Assembly (NCBI RefSeq): GCF_003254505.1
Contig: NZ_QFYP01000001.1
Location: forward strand, 1 to 64,000
Length of the DNA stretch: 64,000 nucleotides
Source of the DNA: Phenylobacterium hankyongense
GTDB taxonomy: Bacteria; Pseudomonadota; Alphaproteobacteria; Caulobacterales; Caulobacteraceae
Direction: 5' to 3'
The translations under genes and the position numbers were made by a program. How positions within the stretch are numbered: the stretch's first letter is position 1; every line of letters begins with the position of its first letter. The notes beneath the pieces are model-generated. The model was not told where the DNA came from, made no database searches, and saw only the letters and a program-made list of their open reading frames with translations. This document shows, one piece after another, positions 1 through 8,096 of the stretch.

Positions 1-562
<562 letters not shown>

Positions 563-606
563 CGGGATCCTGCGGACTTTGCTTTGAAATCGGGTTTCTA
601 GACGGT

Positions 607-680
607 TGGAGCGGGTAGCGGGAATCGAACCCGCATATTCAGCTTGGAAGGCTGCTGCACTACCATTGTGCTATACCCGC
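607..680 (-). tRNA. tRNA-Gly (anticodon TCC)
   Basis: Read on the minus strand, a 74-nt cloverleaf: acceptor GCGGGTA pairs with TACCCGC, the anticodon loop is CTTCCAA with anticodon TCC, and the T-arm carries GGTTCGATTCC. The 3' CCA is encoded. It lies between tRNA-Tyr and tuf in the same orientation, 44 bases upstream of the tuf start codon. Confidence 0.97.
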
Positions 681-726
681 ATAAGGCTTGCGGGGTGACC
701 GCATATCTCCTCATCGGTCCGACGCG

Positions 727-812
727 TGGTGGGGGAAGTAGGACTCGAACCTACGAAGGCGTACGCCAGGGGATTTACAGTCCCCCCCCTTTGCCACTCG
801 GGACATTCCCCC
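727..812 (-). tRNA. tRNA-Tyr (anticodon GTA)
   Basis: Read on the minus strand, an 86-nt class II tRNA. The acceptor GGGGGAA pairs with TTCCCCC, the anticodon is GTA in the loop CTGTAAA, a long variable arm follows, and the T-arm has GGTTCGAGTCC with an encoded CCA. A run of eight G residues forms the 5' side of the anticodon stem region. It is first in the tRNA-Tyr/tRNA-Gly/tuf cluster and divergent from rlmB. Confidence 0.97.
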
Positions 813-942
813 GCGCGCTCGGAGCCAGTCGAGGCTCTGACAAAGGCTTCCGCCTGAAGGCGCGGGCGGTGATAAGACCGCCTCGCAAGGCCCTACAAAG
901 CGGCAACCCCGTCTAGGGCCCCAATTTGGAGCGCGTCTTATA

Positions 943-1740
943 GTGGCCTCGTATCCCGAACGCAACGACGCCCGGAAGGGTCGAAAGCCAGGCCGCCCGG
1001 GCCACTTCCACAAGCGTCCCGAAACCGCCTCCGACGACTGGATCTGGGGCTGGCATGCGGTGGAGGCCGCACTGGGAAATCCGCGTCGCGGCGAGCCGCT
1101 GCGCCTGCTGGCGACGCCCGAGCGCGCCCGTCAGATCGAGCAGGGATTCGGTCGGCTTGCGGCGCTGGAGTCCGCCGACAACCAGCTGATCGCCCAGCAA
1201 CTGCCGCAAGGCGCGGTCCACCAGGGCGTGGCCCTGCGCACCCCGCCGCTCGAATCGGCGGAGCTGGAGGACTTCGAGGCGCGGCCCGGCGCCGTCCTGC
1301 TGATTCTCGACCAGGTCACCGACCCGCAGAACGTCGGCGCCATCCTGCGCTCCGCCGCCGCCTTCGGCGCGGCCGGGGTCGTCCTGCAGGAACGGCACGC
1401 CCCGCGATTCACCGGCGCGCTGGCCAAGGCCGCCGCCGGTGGCCTGGAGCGGGTGCCGGTGGCCCGGGTGGTCAACCTCTCCCGCGCCCTCGAGCAGCTC
1501 ACCGAGCTCGGCTGGCGTGCGGTCGGCCTGACCGGCGAGGCGGAGCGCGACCTGCACGCCGTGCTGGACGGCGGGCCGGTGGTCCTGGTGCTCGGCTCGG
1601 AAGGCGAAGGCCTGCGCCGGCTGGTGGCCGAGCATTGCGACGAGCTGGCGAAAATTCCCATGCCCGGCGGCTTCGAGAGCCTGAACGTCTCCGCCGCCGC
1701 CGCTGTGGCCCTCTATGAGGCCGCCCGCCCGCGCAGCTGA
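943..1740 (+). CDS. rlmB: 23S rRNA Gm2251 2'-O-methyltransferase RlmB (SpoU/TrmH family)
   Basis: SPOUT-fold methyltransferase of 265 residues that would methylate the ribose of G2251 in 23S rRNA using SAM. A basic N-terminus (residues 1-30) precedes the substrate-binding domain, which starts at WIWGWHAVEAAL as in RlmB. The catalytic domain carries SpoU motif 1 (DPQNVGAILRSAAAFGA), motif 2 (LGSEGEGLRRL) and motif 3 (IPMPGGFESLNVSAAAAVALYE). The GTG start has GGAG 11 bases upstream. A TTATAG box touches the start codon; if that is the -10, translation would begin further in, but no better start is seen. It is divergent from the tRNA/tuf cluster. A second SpoU enzyme lies at 60503-61309. Confidence 0.92.
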   Translation: MASYPERNDARKGRKPGRPGHFHKRPETASDDWIWGWHAVEAALGNPRRGEPLRLLATPERARQIEQGFGRLAALESADNQLIAQQLPQGAVHQGVALRTPPLESAELEDFEARPGAVLLILDQVTDPQNVGAILRSAAAFGAAGVVLQERHAPRFTGALAKAAAGGLERVPVARVVNLSRALEQLTELGWRAVGLTGEAERDLHAVLDGGPVVLVLGSEGEGLRRLVAEHCDELAKIPMPGGFESLNVSAAAAVALYEAARPRS

Positions 1741-1801
1741 ACCGGAGCCTTCCGCCCGCGGAGGTGTTGCTGCGTCTCCAGCCCTGTCACATGAGGTCTT
1801 G

Positions 1802-2563
1802 ATGGCGTTTGCGATCCCCAACCTGGCCGGCGCCGGCGCCGTCGCCGCCTTTGCCCAGGTGGTGATGATCGACCTGGCCCTGGCCGGCGACAACGCCGTG
1901 GCCGTGGGTCTCGCCGCCTCCGGCCTGCCGCCGCACCAGCGCCGCCGGGCCATCGTGCTCGGCCTGGCCGGCGCGGTGGTGATGCTGATCGGCTTTGCGC
2001 TGATCACCGTCCAGCTGCTGAAGCTGATCGGCCTGCTGCTGGCCGGCGGCGTCCTGCTGCTCTGGGTCTGCTGGAAGATGTGGCGAGAGCTGCGCGAGCA
2101 GGGCCGCGAAGAGGGCGCCGAAGGCGAGGCCGCGCTGGAGGCCGCCACGGGCGTCGTCATCGGCGCGACGCCGCGCGCCGCCCCCAAGGCCAAGACGCTG
2201 CGCCAGGCGCTGCTGCAGATCCTGCTCGCCGACCTCACCATGTCGCTCGACAACGTGCTGGCGGTGGCCGGCGCGGCGCGCCAGCACCCGACGGTGCTGA
2301 TCGTCGGCCTGCTGCTCTCGATCACCCTGATGGGGGTGGCCGCCAGCTGGATCGCCAAGCTGCTGCACCGCTTCCGCTGGCTGGGCTACGTGGGCCTGGC
2401 GATCGTCTTCTACGTGGCCCTGCACATGATCTGGGAAGGCGCCCGCACCGTCGCCATCGATCTGAACAGGACCGCCGGCTACAACGCCGCCATGCCGAAA
2501 TCGCTCGATATCAAGCCGGGCGAGGTTGTCGAGCGCAAGGCCGGGGCCAAGCCGGCGCCTTAG
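1802..2563 (+). CDS. TerC-family (YjbE-type) integral membrane protein
   Basis: A 253-residue inner-membrane protein with about seven hydrophobic segments and two internally related halves. Each half has an acidic intramembrane motif, DLALAGDNAVAVG near residue 22 and DLTMSLDNVLAVAG near residue 145. These are the hallmark of the TerC/YjbE family, some members of which export Mn2+ or metallate secreted proteins. A charged, Ala-rich cytoplasmic linker (about residues 97-137) separates the halves. I chose the ATG preceded by TGAGGT; an in-frame upstream start would add 29 non-conserved residues that overlap the end of rlmB. Substrate is not predictable from the sequence. Confidence 0.85.
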   Translation: MAFAIPNLAGAGAVAAFAQVVMIDLALAGDNAVAVGLAASGLPPHQRRRAIVLGLAGAVVMLIGFALITVQLLKLIGLLLAGGVLLLWVCWKMWRELREQGREEGAEGEAALEAATGVVIGATPRAAPKAKTLRQALLQILLADLTMSLDNVLAVAGAARQHPTVLIVGLLLSITLMGVAASWIAKLLHRFRWLGYVGLAIVFYVALHMIWEGARTVAIDLNRTAGYNAAMPKSLDIKPGEVVERKAGAKPAP

Positions 2564-2587
2564 GGCCAGACGCGCACGCGACGATCC

Positions 2588-2603
2588 TCAACCATCCGGT
2601 TGA
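2588..2603. promoter_or_regulatory. Upstream ArsR-type operator (dyad TCAACC-N4-GGTTGA)
   Basis: Inverted repeat TCAACC-ATCC-GGTTGA. Its right arm overlaps a perfect -35 hexamer TTGACA (2600-2605). It shares half-sites with the dyad at 2627-2644; the two centres are 40 bp apart, about four helical turns, so both would face the same side of the DNA. It is likely bound by the ArsR-type regulator encoded just downstream. Confidence 0.7.
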
Positions 2604-2628
2604 CAGTCCGATTCGCCGCCTTCATATT
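2600..2628 (+). promoter_or_regulatory. Promoter of the arsR-like gene, predicted leaderless transcript
   Basis: TTGACA at 2600-2605, a 17-base spacer, then CATATT at 2623-2628 (TATTCA at 2625-2630 with spacer 19 is an alternative). The expected transcription start is 2635-2637, which coincides with the ATG at 2636, so the mRNA would have no 5' leader. Operator dyads cover the -35 and the -10/start region. Confidence 0.6.
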
Positions 2629-2644
2629 CAACCACATGGTTGAA
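2627..2644. promoter_or_regulatory. Downstream ArsR-type operator (perfect dyad TTCAACCA-CA-TGGTTGAA)
   Basis: Perfect 8-bp arms separated by two bases. The right arm contains the start codon (ATG 2636-2638), so bound repressor would cover the transcription and translation start together. Confidence 0.75.
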
Positions 2645-2998
2645 CTTCAAGCCGCGACAAAGCTCGACGCCGTATTCCACGCGCTGGGAGACGCCACCCG
2701 CCGCCACATGCTGCGCGACCTCGCCGGCGGCGAGCGCAGCGTCGGCGAGCTGGCCGCCCCCTTCGAGATCTCGCTGGCCGCGGCCTCGAAGCACATCAAG
2801 GCCCTGGAGCGCGCCGGCCTGGTTCGCCGCACGGTGGCCGGCCGCAAGCACCTCTGCCGCCTGGAGGCCCGCCCCCTGGAGGGCGCCCACGAGTGGCTCG
2901 GCTTCTACAAACAGTTCTGGAGCGGACGCCTCGACATCCTCGAAAGCCTCCTTCGCCAGGAGGACGCCGCTAAATCGCAAGGAGAAGACCATGACTGA
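2636..2998 (+). CDS. ArsR-family winged-helix transcriptional regulator
   Basis: A 120-residue DNA-binding protein. The winged-helix region runs from LDAVFHALGDATRRHMLRDL through SVGELAAPFEISLAAASKHIKALERAGLV (recognition helix about residues 47-65) to the wing VRRTVAGRKHL. No cysteine metal site is present, as in the non-metal ArsR subgroup that partners SRPBCC proteins. The ATG at 2636 is preferred over an upstream TTG because the predicted transcript starts there. The gene overlaps the following SRPBCC gene by 8 bases. It probably represses its own two-gene operon through the two TCAACC/GGTTGA dyads. The inducing ligand is unknown. Confidence 0.9.
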   Translation: MVELQAATKLDAVFHALGDATRRHMLRDLAGGERSVGELAAPFEISLAAASKHIKALERAGLVRRTVAGRKHLCRLEARPLEGAHEWLGFYKQFWSGRLDILESLLRQEDAAKSQGEDHD

Positions 2999-3524
2999 CA
3001 CCACGACCCTCGACGCCTACGGCGTTCTGATTGAGCCCATGACGCTCCGGCTCCAGCGCATGCTGCCCGGCCCGATCGAGCGGATCTGGTCCTACCTCAC
3101 CGAGAGCGAACTGCGCGGGAAGTGGCTGGCCACCGGCGAGATGGAGTTGAAGCCCGGCGGGGCCTTCGAGTTCGTCTGGCACAACGACCGGCTCACGGAT
3201 CACCCGGAGGACCGGCCGGCAGGCATTGAGGCGCAGCACAGCATGCGCAGCCAGGTCGTGCAGGTCGATCCGCCGCGGCTGCTCACCATCGCCTGGGGGG
3301 AACGCGGCGACGTCACGTTCGAACTGGAGCCGCGCGGCGCCGAGGTGCTGCTGACCGTCACCCACCGCCGCCTGCCGGACCGCGACACCCTGCTGAAGGT
3401 CAGCGCCGGCTGGCACGCCCACCTCGACCTCCTGGGCGTCCGCGTCCGAGGCGGTCAGTCGACGTCCTTCTGGCGCGAATGGTCGCGGTTGCGCACGGAC
3501 TACGACGCGCGCCTGCCGCATTAA
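2991..3524 (+). CDS. SRPBCC/AHSA1-domain protein
   Basis: A 177-residue START-like (Bet v1 fold) protein. The AHSA1 signature is visible in LQRMLPGPIERIWSYLTESELRGKWLATGEMELKPGGAFEFVW and in TFELEPRGAEVLLTVTHRRLPD, with the closing helix SAGWHAHLDLLGVRVRG. Such proteins bind a hydrophobic ligand and are regularly encoded directly after an ArsR-type regulator; the role is usually unknown. The ATG follows AAGGAGA and lies 8 bases inside the regulator gene, so translation is probably coupled. Confidence 0.88.
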   Translation: MTDTTTLDAYGVLIEPMTLRLQRMLPGPIERIWSYLTESELRGKWLATGEMELKPGGAFEFVWHNDRLTDHPEDRPAGIEAQHSMRSQVVQVDPPRLLTIAWGERGDVTFELEPRGAEVLLTVTHRRLPDRDTLLKVSAGWHAHLDLLGVRVRGGQSTSFWREWSRLRTDYDARLPH

Positions 3525-3587
3525 CGAGGAGTCATTTGGCCCGGACGCCGGCGCTTGCTTAAGTCCGGGCCATGCTCAAGCTATCTA

Positions 3588-3680
3588 TCTGGGACAGCGG
3601 TCGGCACGACCGGCCTGCTCGGACCCGATGGCGTGGTGGAGATCCAGATGATCGCCTACGCGCCGCGGAAAGCCCGCTAG
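3588..3680 (+). pseudogene. C-terminal remnant of a RidA/YjgF-like gene
   Basis: The frame ending at the TAG of 3678-3680 reads SGTAVGTTGLLGPDGVVEIQMIAY and then a short basic tail. This resembles the final beta-strand region of RidA-family enamine/imine deaminases (a ...AVGV..L.....VEIE.IA pattern). There is no start codon in that frame, and the preceding residues do not look like RidA, so only the last 30 or so codons survive. It sits between the SRPBCC gene and the end of metG. The match is short and from memory. Confidence 0.4.
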
Positions 3681-3690
3681 GCCAGTCAGC

Positions 3691-5514
3691 CTAGGCGGGC
3701 TCGACCGCCGTCTCCGCGCCGCCGAACCGCGCGACCCACTCCGCCACCTGGGCCTCCTCGACCTTGCGGAACAGCACCTCGGGCGCCTTCACCGTCCGGC
3801 CGGGCTCCAGGATGTCCAGCACGCCCTCGCCGTCCAGGCTCGGCCAACGGCCGGGGAAGCTCTCGCCCACCGCCAGTGCGATGGTCTCGGCGGCGAACGG
3901 GATGAACGGCTCGGAGACCTTGGCGAACAGCGCCACCAGGTTCAGGCCGTAGCGGACGCTGACCGCGGCGCGCTCGCGGTCGGTCTTCACCGCCGTCCAG
4001 GGCGCGGCCTCGGTGAGGTACTGGTTGCCCAGCACCCAGAGCTGGCGCAGCGCCGTCGCCGATTTGCGGAACTCGCGGTCCTCCATGTGGCCGCTGAGCT
4101 CTCGCAGCTTGGCCAGCACCTCGTCCTCGAGCTTCGCCTCCAGCGGCCCTGGCTCGCCGCCGGCGGGCACGACGCCGTCGAAGCGGTTCTCGGTGAACTT
4201 CAGGATGCGGTTGACGAAATTGCCCAGCACGTCGGCGAGGTCGGCGTTCACCTGCGCCTGGAACTGCTCCCAGGTGAAGGTCGCGTCGGAAGTCTCCGGC
4301 GTGTTGGCGGTGATCCACCAGCGCCAGTAGTCGGCCGGCAGCAGCTCCAGCGCGTGGTCCATGAACACCCCGCGCTGCTGCGAGGTGGAGAACTTGCCGC
4401 CGTAGTAGTCCAGCCAGTTGAAGCCCTTCAGCTGGTCGACCAGCTTCCAGGGCGCGTTCTCGACCGTCGCCCAGGTCCCGTCCGCCTGGAGGCGCTCGTT
4501 GATCCCGATCAGCGTGCAGGGGAAGCCGACGGTGTGGAAGGGCACGTTGTCCTTGCCCATGAACTCCACATAGGTGACGTCCGCCGCCGCCGGCTGCCGC
4601 CACCAGCGTTCCCAGTCCTCGTCCTTGGCCGGCCCCTGCTCCGCCTCGGCGGCGCGGGCGTCGGCCCATTCCCAGGTGGCGGCGATGTACTCGATGGGCG
4701 CGTCGAACCAGACGTAGAAGACCTTGCCGGCCAGCCCTTCGATATCGGGCGTCTGGCCCTGCGGGTTCGGGCCCCACTCGAAGGCGTTGACCGGCACGCC
4801 CCATTCCAGGTCGCGGGTGATGCCGCGGTCCTGCAGCCCCTCGTCCAGCCACTTCAGCGCGATGGAGGTGACCAGCAGCGGCCAGGCGTGGCGCTTGGAC
4901 TCGATCCAGCTGCGCAGCTTCCCGGAGAACAGGCTCTGGCGCAGGAACAGGTGCTTGGAGCCGCGGATCTCGATGTCCGTGGAGCCGGAGATGGCCGAGC
5001 GCGGGTGCAGCAGGTCGGCGGGGTCGAGCACCCGGGTGCAGTTCTCGCACTGGTCGCCGCGGGCCGCGTCATAGCCGCAGTGCGGACAGGTGCCGATCAC
5101 GTAGCGGTCCGGCAGGAAGCGCTTGTCGGCGTTGGAATAGACCTGCTGGGTGATCCGCTCCTCGATGAAGCCGGCCTCCCACAGGGTCTGGGCGAAGCGC
5201 TGCGTCAGCCGGTGGTTCTGCGGCGAGGACGAGCGGCCGAAATGGTCCCAGGACAGGCCGAACCGGCGGCCGAGGTCGTGCTGGACGGCGTGCTGCTCGG
5301 CGCAGAAGGTCGCCGGATCCTGCCCCGCCGCCGCCGCCGCCAGCTCGGTCGGGGTGCCGTGCTCGTCGGTGGCGCAGATATAGAGGGTCTCGCGGCCGCG
5401 CGAGCGCTGGAACCGGGCGTAGACATCGGCCGGCAGCATCGACCCCGCCAGCGTCCCCAGGTGCTTGATCCCGTTGATGTAGGGCAGAGCCGAGGTGATC
5501 AGGATGCGGGACAT
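3691..5514 (-). CDS. metG: Methionine--tRNA ligase
   Basis: Charges tRNA-Met with methionine; class I synthetase of 607 residues. The Rossmann domain starts with [19 protein letters not shown], where HLGT is the HIGH motif. A zinc knuckle of the C-x2-C-x9-C-x2-C type sits around residues 145-161. The KMSKS loop is replaced by KFSTS (in [13 protein letters not shown]), a known variant in bacterial MetRS. The anticodon-binding helical domain follows, and the C-terminal EMAP/Trbp111 domain of longer MetRS is absent. The ATG at complement 5512-5514 is the natural start. It is flanked by unrelated genes and is probably monocistronic. Confidence 0.95.
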   Translation of the reverse strand: MSRILITSALPYINGIKHLGTLAGSMLPADVYARFQRSRGRETLYICATDEHGTPTELAAAAAGQDPATFCAEQHAVQHDLGRRFGLSWDHFGRSSSPQNHRLTQRFAQTLWEAGFIEERITQQVYSNADKRFLPDRYVIGTCPHCGYDAARGDQCENCTRVLDPADLLHPRSAISGSTDIEIRGSKHLFLRQSLFSGKLRSWIESKRHAWPLLVTSIALKWLDEGLQDRGITRDLEWGVPVNAFEWGPNPQGQTPDIEGLAGKVFYVWFDAPIEYIAATWEWADARAAEAEQGPAKDEDWERWWRQPAAADVTYVEFMGKDNVPFHTVGFPCTLIGINERLQADGTWATVENAPWKLVDQLKGFNWLDYYGGKFSTSQQRGVFMDHALELLPADYWRWWITANTPETSDATFTWEQFQAQVNADLADVLGNFVNRILKFTENRFDGVVPAGGEPGPLEAKLEDEVLAKLRELSGHMEDREFRKSATALRQLWVLGNQYLTEAAPWTAVKTDRERAAVSVRYGLNLVALFAKVSEPFIPFAAETIALAVGESFPGRWPSLDGEGVLDILEPGRTVKAPEVLFRKVEEAQVAEWVARFGGAETAVEPA

Positions 5515-5693
5515 GGGCGCTTTGCAGGGGGTTCGCGGAAACCGGGGCTTATAGGCTCACCCTCCCGGTTCGCCAAAGCCGCGCACAAGAAATCCTCGCC
5601 AACCACCGTTATCGGAGTCACGGTCCCGCCAGGGCGAAGACGGCGGCCCTTGAGTCGTCAAGAGAACACGCCGTCTTATAAGGGAGAATACGC

Positions 5694-6122
5694 ATGTTGA
5701 AGGGCGTCAATTGGATCGCCGTCATCGTTGCGGTGGTGCTGCTCGAAGGCTTGGGGATGCTCTGGTACGGGCCGTTGTTCGGCCAGGCCTGGGTCGCCGC
5801 CTTGGGACACACGCCGGATATGGCCAACCAGAACGTGATGATGGCCTTGGGCGCGGTGAATACTCTGATCGTGGTGCTGGGGCTCGCCTGGCTCCTCCGC
5901 CGGGCGGGGGCCACAAGCGTCAACGCGGCGATCATGGCCTCGCTGGCCGCCTGGTTCTTCTTCAGCTTCACGACCCAGGCGCTGGAGTACCTCTACATGG
6001 GCATGAGCCTGCCGTTCGTAGCCATCAACATGGGCTACCTGCTGGTGTCCTTCGTGGTCGCCGGCGCCACCCTGGCGCTGGTGAAGATCGGCGCGCCGGC
6101 CGGCCGCGCGGCCACAGCCTGA
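5694..6122 (+). CDS. DUF1761-family small membrane protein
   Basis: A 142-residue protein with four hydrophobic segments (about residues 5-27, 50-70, 77-97 and 108-130). The DUF1761 features are an N-terminal VNWIAVIVAVVLLEGLGMLWYGPLFGQAW and a central WFFFSFTTQALEYLYMG. The family is of unknown function and lies in the inner membrane. GGGAG precedes the ATG by 8 bases. It is convergent with the DUF486 gene, and the two share a GC-rich hairpin between their stops. Confidence 0.85.
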   Translation: MLKGVNWIAVIVAVVLLEGLGMLWYGPLFGQAWVAALGHTPDMANQNVMMALGAVNTLIVVLGLAWLLRRAGATSVNAAIMASLAAWFFFSFTTQALEYLYMGMSLPFVAINMGYLLVSFVVAGATLALVKIGAPAGRAATA

Positions 6123-6132
6123 GCGTCTCGGA

Positions 6133-6158
6133 ACGCCCCGCCCGGGCGGGTGGGGCGT
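6133..6158. terminator. Shared hairpin terminator between convergent genes
   Basis: An 11-bp stem (ACGCCCCGCCC pairing with GGGTGGGGCGT, one G-T pair) closes a GGGC tetraloop. The T-tract is weak (TCTCCT). It lies between the stop of the DUF1761 gene and the end of the minus-strand DUF486 gene, so it could serve both. Confidence 0.6.
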
Positions 6159-6162
6159 CTCC

Positions 6163-6516
6163 TCAGAACGGTCCCTTGAAGACCACGAAGGCCCCGGCGG
6201 CGATCAGGCCGAAGCCGACGGCGTGGTTGACGGTCAGCCGCTCGCCCAGCCAGGTCACCGAGAAGACGGCGAACACCGCCAGGGTGATCACCTCCTGCAT
6301 CGCCTTCAGCTCCGCCGGCTCATAGACCGCCCGCCCGATGCGGTTGGCCGGCACCGCCAGGCAGTATTCGAAGAAGGCGATCCCCCAGCCGATCACCACG
6401 ATCAGCCACAGCGGCCGGTGCTCCACCTTCAACTGGCCGTACCAGGCGAAGGTCATGAACACGTTGGAGGCGACCAGCATCAGCACCGGCGCGATCGCCG
6501 TCCAGTTCAAGGGCAT
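6163..6516 (-). CDS. DMT-family (DUF486) small membrane protein
   Basis: A 117-residue protein with four transmembrane helices, matching the DUF486 family of drug/metabolite transporter-like proteins: LMLVASNVFMTFAWYGQLK, VVIGWGIAFFEYCLAVPANRIG, LKAMQEVITLAVFAVFSV and FGLIAAGAFVVF. Function is unknown. I took the ATG at complement 6514-6516; an upstream in-frame start would add 32 Arg/Ala-rich residues with no family similarity. The amidase remnant lies upstream on the same strand. Confidence 0.85.
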   Translation of the reverse strand: MPLNWTAIAPVLMLVASNVFMTFAWYGQLKVEHRPLWLIVVIGWGIAFFEYCLAVPANRIGRAVYEPAELKAMQEVITLAVFAVFSVTWLGERLTVNHAVGFGLIAAGAFVVFKGPF

Positions 6517-6584
6517 CGACGGGGGACTCCGGTTGTTCCGCGGATGGGCGTTGGCGGCGCTGTAGCTCGCGCTCGCGCGGGGAG

Positions 6585-6710
6585 CTAGAGCGCCGGAACG
6601 TGGTCGAACCATGGCTGCGCCTGCTCCAGTTGCGCCGCCAGCCGGAAGAGCACCCCTCCTCGCCCATCCGTCCGACGAACTGCATCCCGATCGGCAGGCC
6701 GGAGCGGCTC
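6585..6710 (-). pseudogene. 3' remnant of an amidase-signature gene with a one-base deletion
   Basis: On the minus strand the reading frame gives SGLPIGMQFVGRMGEEG, the typical C-terminal GLPIGLQLVGR motif of amidase-signature enzymes. One base is then missing and the next frame continues VLFRLAAQLEQAQPWFDHVPAL with a TAG at complement 6585-6587. Both halves are unmistakably amidase C-terminus. The catalytic Ser-Ser-Lys core is absent because upstream sequence is unrelated. It is a truncated, frameshifted pseudogene. Confidence 0.65.
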
Positions 6711-7046
6711 CGGCGGAGAACCCATCGACGCAGCCGGTTCAATTTACTCAGCAATCGCGGCCCTCTGCGGACCCGAAGCGCGACAAAAATCCGCCGGGCC
6801 CGGAATTTTCGTGGCTTTCGGAGAGGTTTCGTGACACATTCAGCCTATCGAATATCGTTCTGGTTCGGTTGCTCTCCATGCTCGTTCCTCGGATCGAGCT
6901 CCCGGGCCTGCCTCGACCCTCCTCACGAATTTGATCGTCCGCGCTGCCGGCGCCGATGAAAACTTACACTCGAAGGTGACACCTGTGGCGACCCGCGCCA
7001 CGTCGGCAGGGCGTCACGCGCCAAAACCAAGGAAGGCCGCACGCTG
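6711..7046. other. Non-coding stretch, locally lower GC
   Basis: No reading frame here looks like a protein. Base composition is less GC-rich than the neighbours, with AT-rich patches around 6735-6760, 6785-6820 and 6838-6865. It lies next to the decayed amidase gene, so it is probably the rest of a decayed or deleted gene. No tRNA, clear promoter or large repeat was seen. Confidence 0.5.
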
Positions 7047-7241
7047 ATGACCATGCCAACCGTCGAACGCGCCTACGCCCTGGCCCGCTCCGGCCAGTTC
7101 AGCGATCTCGACCGGCTCAAGGACCGGCTGAAGGCCGACGGCTGCCGTGCCGTCGACGCGCTGCTCGCCGCCCGCTCCATCCGGGGCCATCTCGAGGCGA
7201 TCTGCGCCGCCTCCTTCAAGCCGCCCGTGCATCCGGAGTGA
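7047..7241 (+). CDS. Small conserved-type protein, function unknown
   Basis: A 64-residue soluble helical protein (sequence begins MTMPTVERAYALARSG). AAGGAAGG lies about 10 bases upstream of the ATG. Codon use is like the neighbours, with strong GC3. It is first of four closely spaced short genes (gaps 25, 27 and 11 bases), probably one operon. I do not recognise a family. A start two codons later (MPTVERA) is equally possible. Confidence 0.65.
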   Translation: MTMPTVERAYALARSGQFSDLDRLKDRLKADGCRAVDALLAARSIRGHLEAICAASFKPPVHPE

Positions 7242-7266
7242 TCCGGCCGGCCAACCCGAAAGCCAC

Positions 7267-7626
7267 ATGAACGAGATCCAGAAGACCGGCTACGCCGAGC
7301 GGTTGAAGACTGCGGCGGACGCCAAGAAGGCCCTGCTCGAGAAGTTCAAGCCGAAACCCACCGTCACCGATCCGCTGTTCGCGGAACGCGCCGCGATGAA
7401 GGCCGCCGAGCTCGACCGCGTGCGCGATGAGCGCGCCGTCGCCAAGGCCGACGCCAAACAGGCTGCGGCCGACGCCGAGGAAGCCGCACGCCAGGCCGAA
7501 GCCGACGTGGCCGCCGCCGCCCTCGACGCCAAGCGGGGCGAGCGCAAGGAGCGCAAGGCCCTGACCAAGGCCGAAGCCCAGGCCAAACGCGACGCTCGTT
7601 ACGCCGCCCGCAAGGCGCGCCAGTAA
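7267..7626 (+). CDS. DUF6481-family Lys/Ala/Glu-rich protein
   Basis: A 119-residue highly charged protein expected to be a single long alpha-helix. The recognisable DUF6481 features are YAERLKTAADAKKALLEKFKPKPTVTDP near the N-terminus and the basic end KRDARYAARKARQ. Members are common in Rhizobiales, Caulobacterales and Sphingomonadales, often near cold-shock or RNA-related genes; function is unknown. The RBS is weak (GAAAG). It is second gene of the small-protein operon, followed by another basic-helical protein. Confidence 0.8.
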   Translation: MNEIQKTGYAERLKTAADAKKALLEKFKPKPTVTDPLFAERAAMKAAELDRVRDERAVAKADAKQAAADAEEAARQAEADVAAAALDAKRGERKERKALTKAEAQAKRDARYAARKARQ

Positions 7627-7653
7627 CCGCCGTCCCCTACCGGAGATCGCCAC

Positions 7654-7824
7654 ATGGCCCGCAAGCCCAACTACCAGTTCGAACGCATGGAACGTGAGCG
7701 CATCAAGGCGAACAAGGCCGCCGAGAAGGCGCGCGCCAAGCGCGAGCAGCAGGAACACGACCGCGCCCAGTCCGATCCGGCCCAGTCCGCGGGCGAAGCC
7801 CCGGCCGCTGACGACGACAGCTGA
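7654..7824 (+). CDS. Very small basic/charged protein, function unknown
   Basis: A 56-residue protein (MARKPNYQFERMERERIKAN..., ending in an acidic tail DDDS). It is Arg/Lys/Glu-rich and predicted to be helical. CGGAGA precedes the ATG, and it sits 27 bases after the DUF6481 gene and 11 bases before the next. The MARKPNYxFERMERER start resembles small proteins I know from other alphaproteobacteria, which supports it being real despite its length. Confidence 0.7.
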   Translation: MARKPNYQFERMERERIKANKAAEKARAKREQQEHDRAQSDPAQSAGEAPAADDDS

Positions 7825-7835
7825 AAGACACCCCG

Positions 7836-8096
7836 ATGCAGACCGCGACCATCTTCAACCATGAGACCGTCGTCCTCGACGGGGAGAGCTTCGCGGACTG
7901 CGAATTCCGGTCCTGCCGGATGATCTATTCCGGCGGCGAGCTGCCCCACTTCGACAGCTGCCGCTTCGACGAGTGCGAGTGGAAGTTCGAAGAAGCCGCC
8001 ATCCGCACCCTCGGCTTTCTGAAGCTGGTGTGGGGCGTCGGCGGCAAGGCCCCTGTGCAGGCCATGATCAAGGAAATCACCGGCGGCGGCCGCTAG
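7836..8096 (+). CDS. Small pentapeptide-like protein, function unknown
   Basis: An 86-residue protein whose first half has short repeats of the type FADCEFRSCRM...FDSCRFDECEW, reminiscent of pentapeptide-repeat beta-turns. The C-terminal helix (IRTLGFLKLVWGVGGKAPVQAMIKEI) may be membrane-associated. The RBS is weak. It is last gene of the short operon and its stop overlaps the end of the minus-strand gene 8093-8383 by 4 bases. Confidence 0.65.
   Translation: MQTATIFNHETVVLDGESFADCEFRSCRMIYSGGELPHFDSCRFDECEWKFEEAAIRTLGFLKLVWGVGGKAPVQAMIKEITGGGR

Noticed and set aside
938-943. TTATAG as -10 directly before the rlmB GTG
   Set aside because: It would start transcription after the GTG, and no later good start exists, so I did not call a promoter.
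913-2358. Long minus-strand open frame opposite rlmB and the TerC-like gene
   Set aside because: It is low-complexity (Ala/Arg/Gly/Gln), antisense to two recognised genes, and an artefact of high GC at third codon positions.
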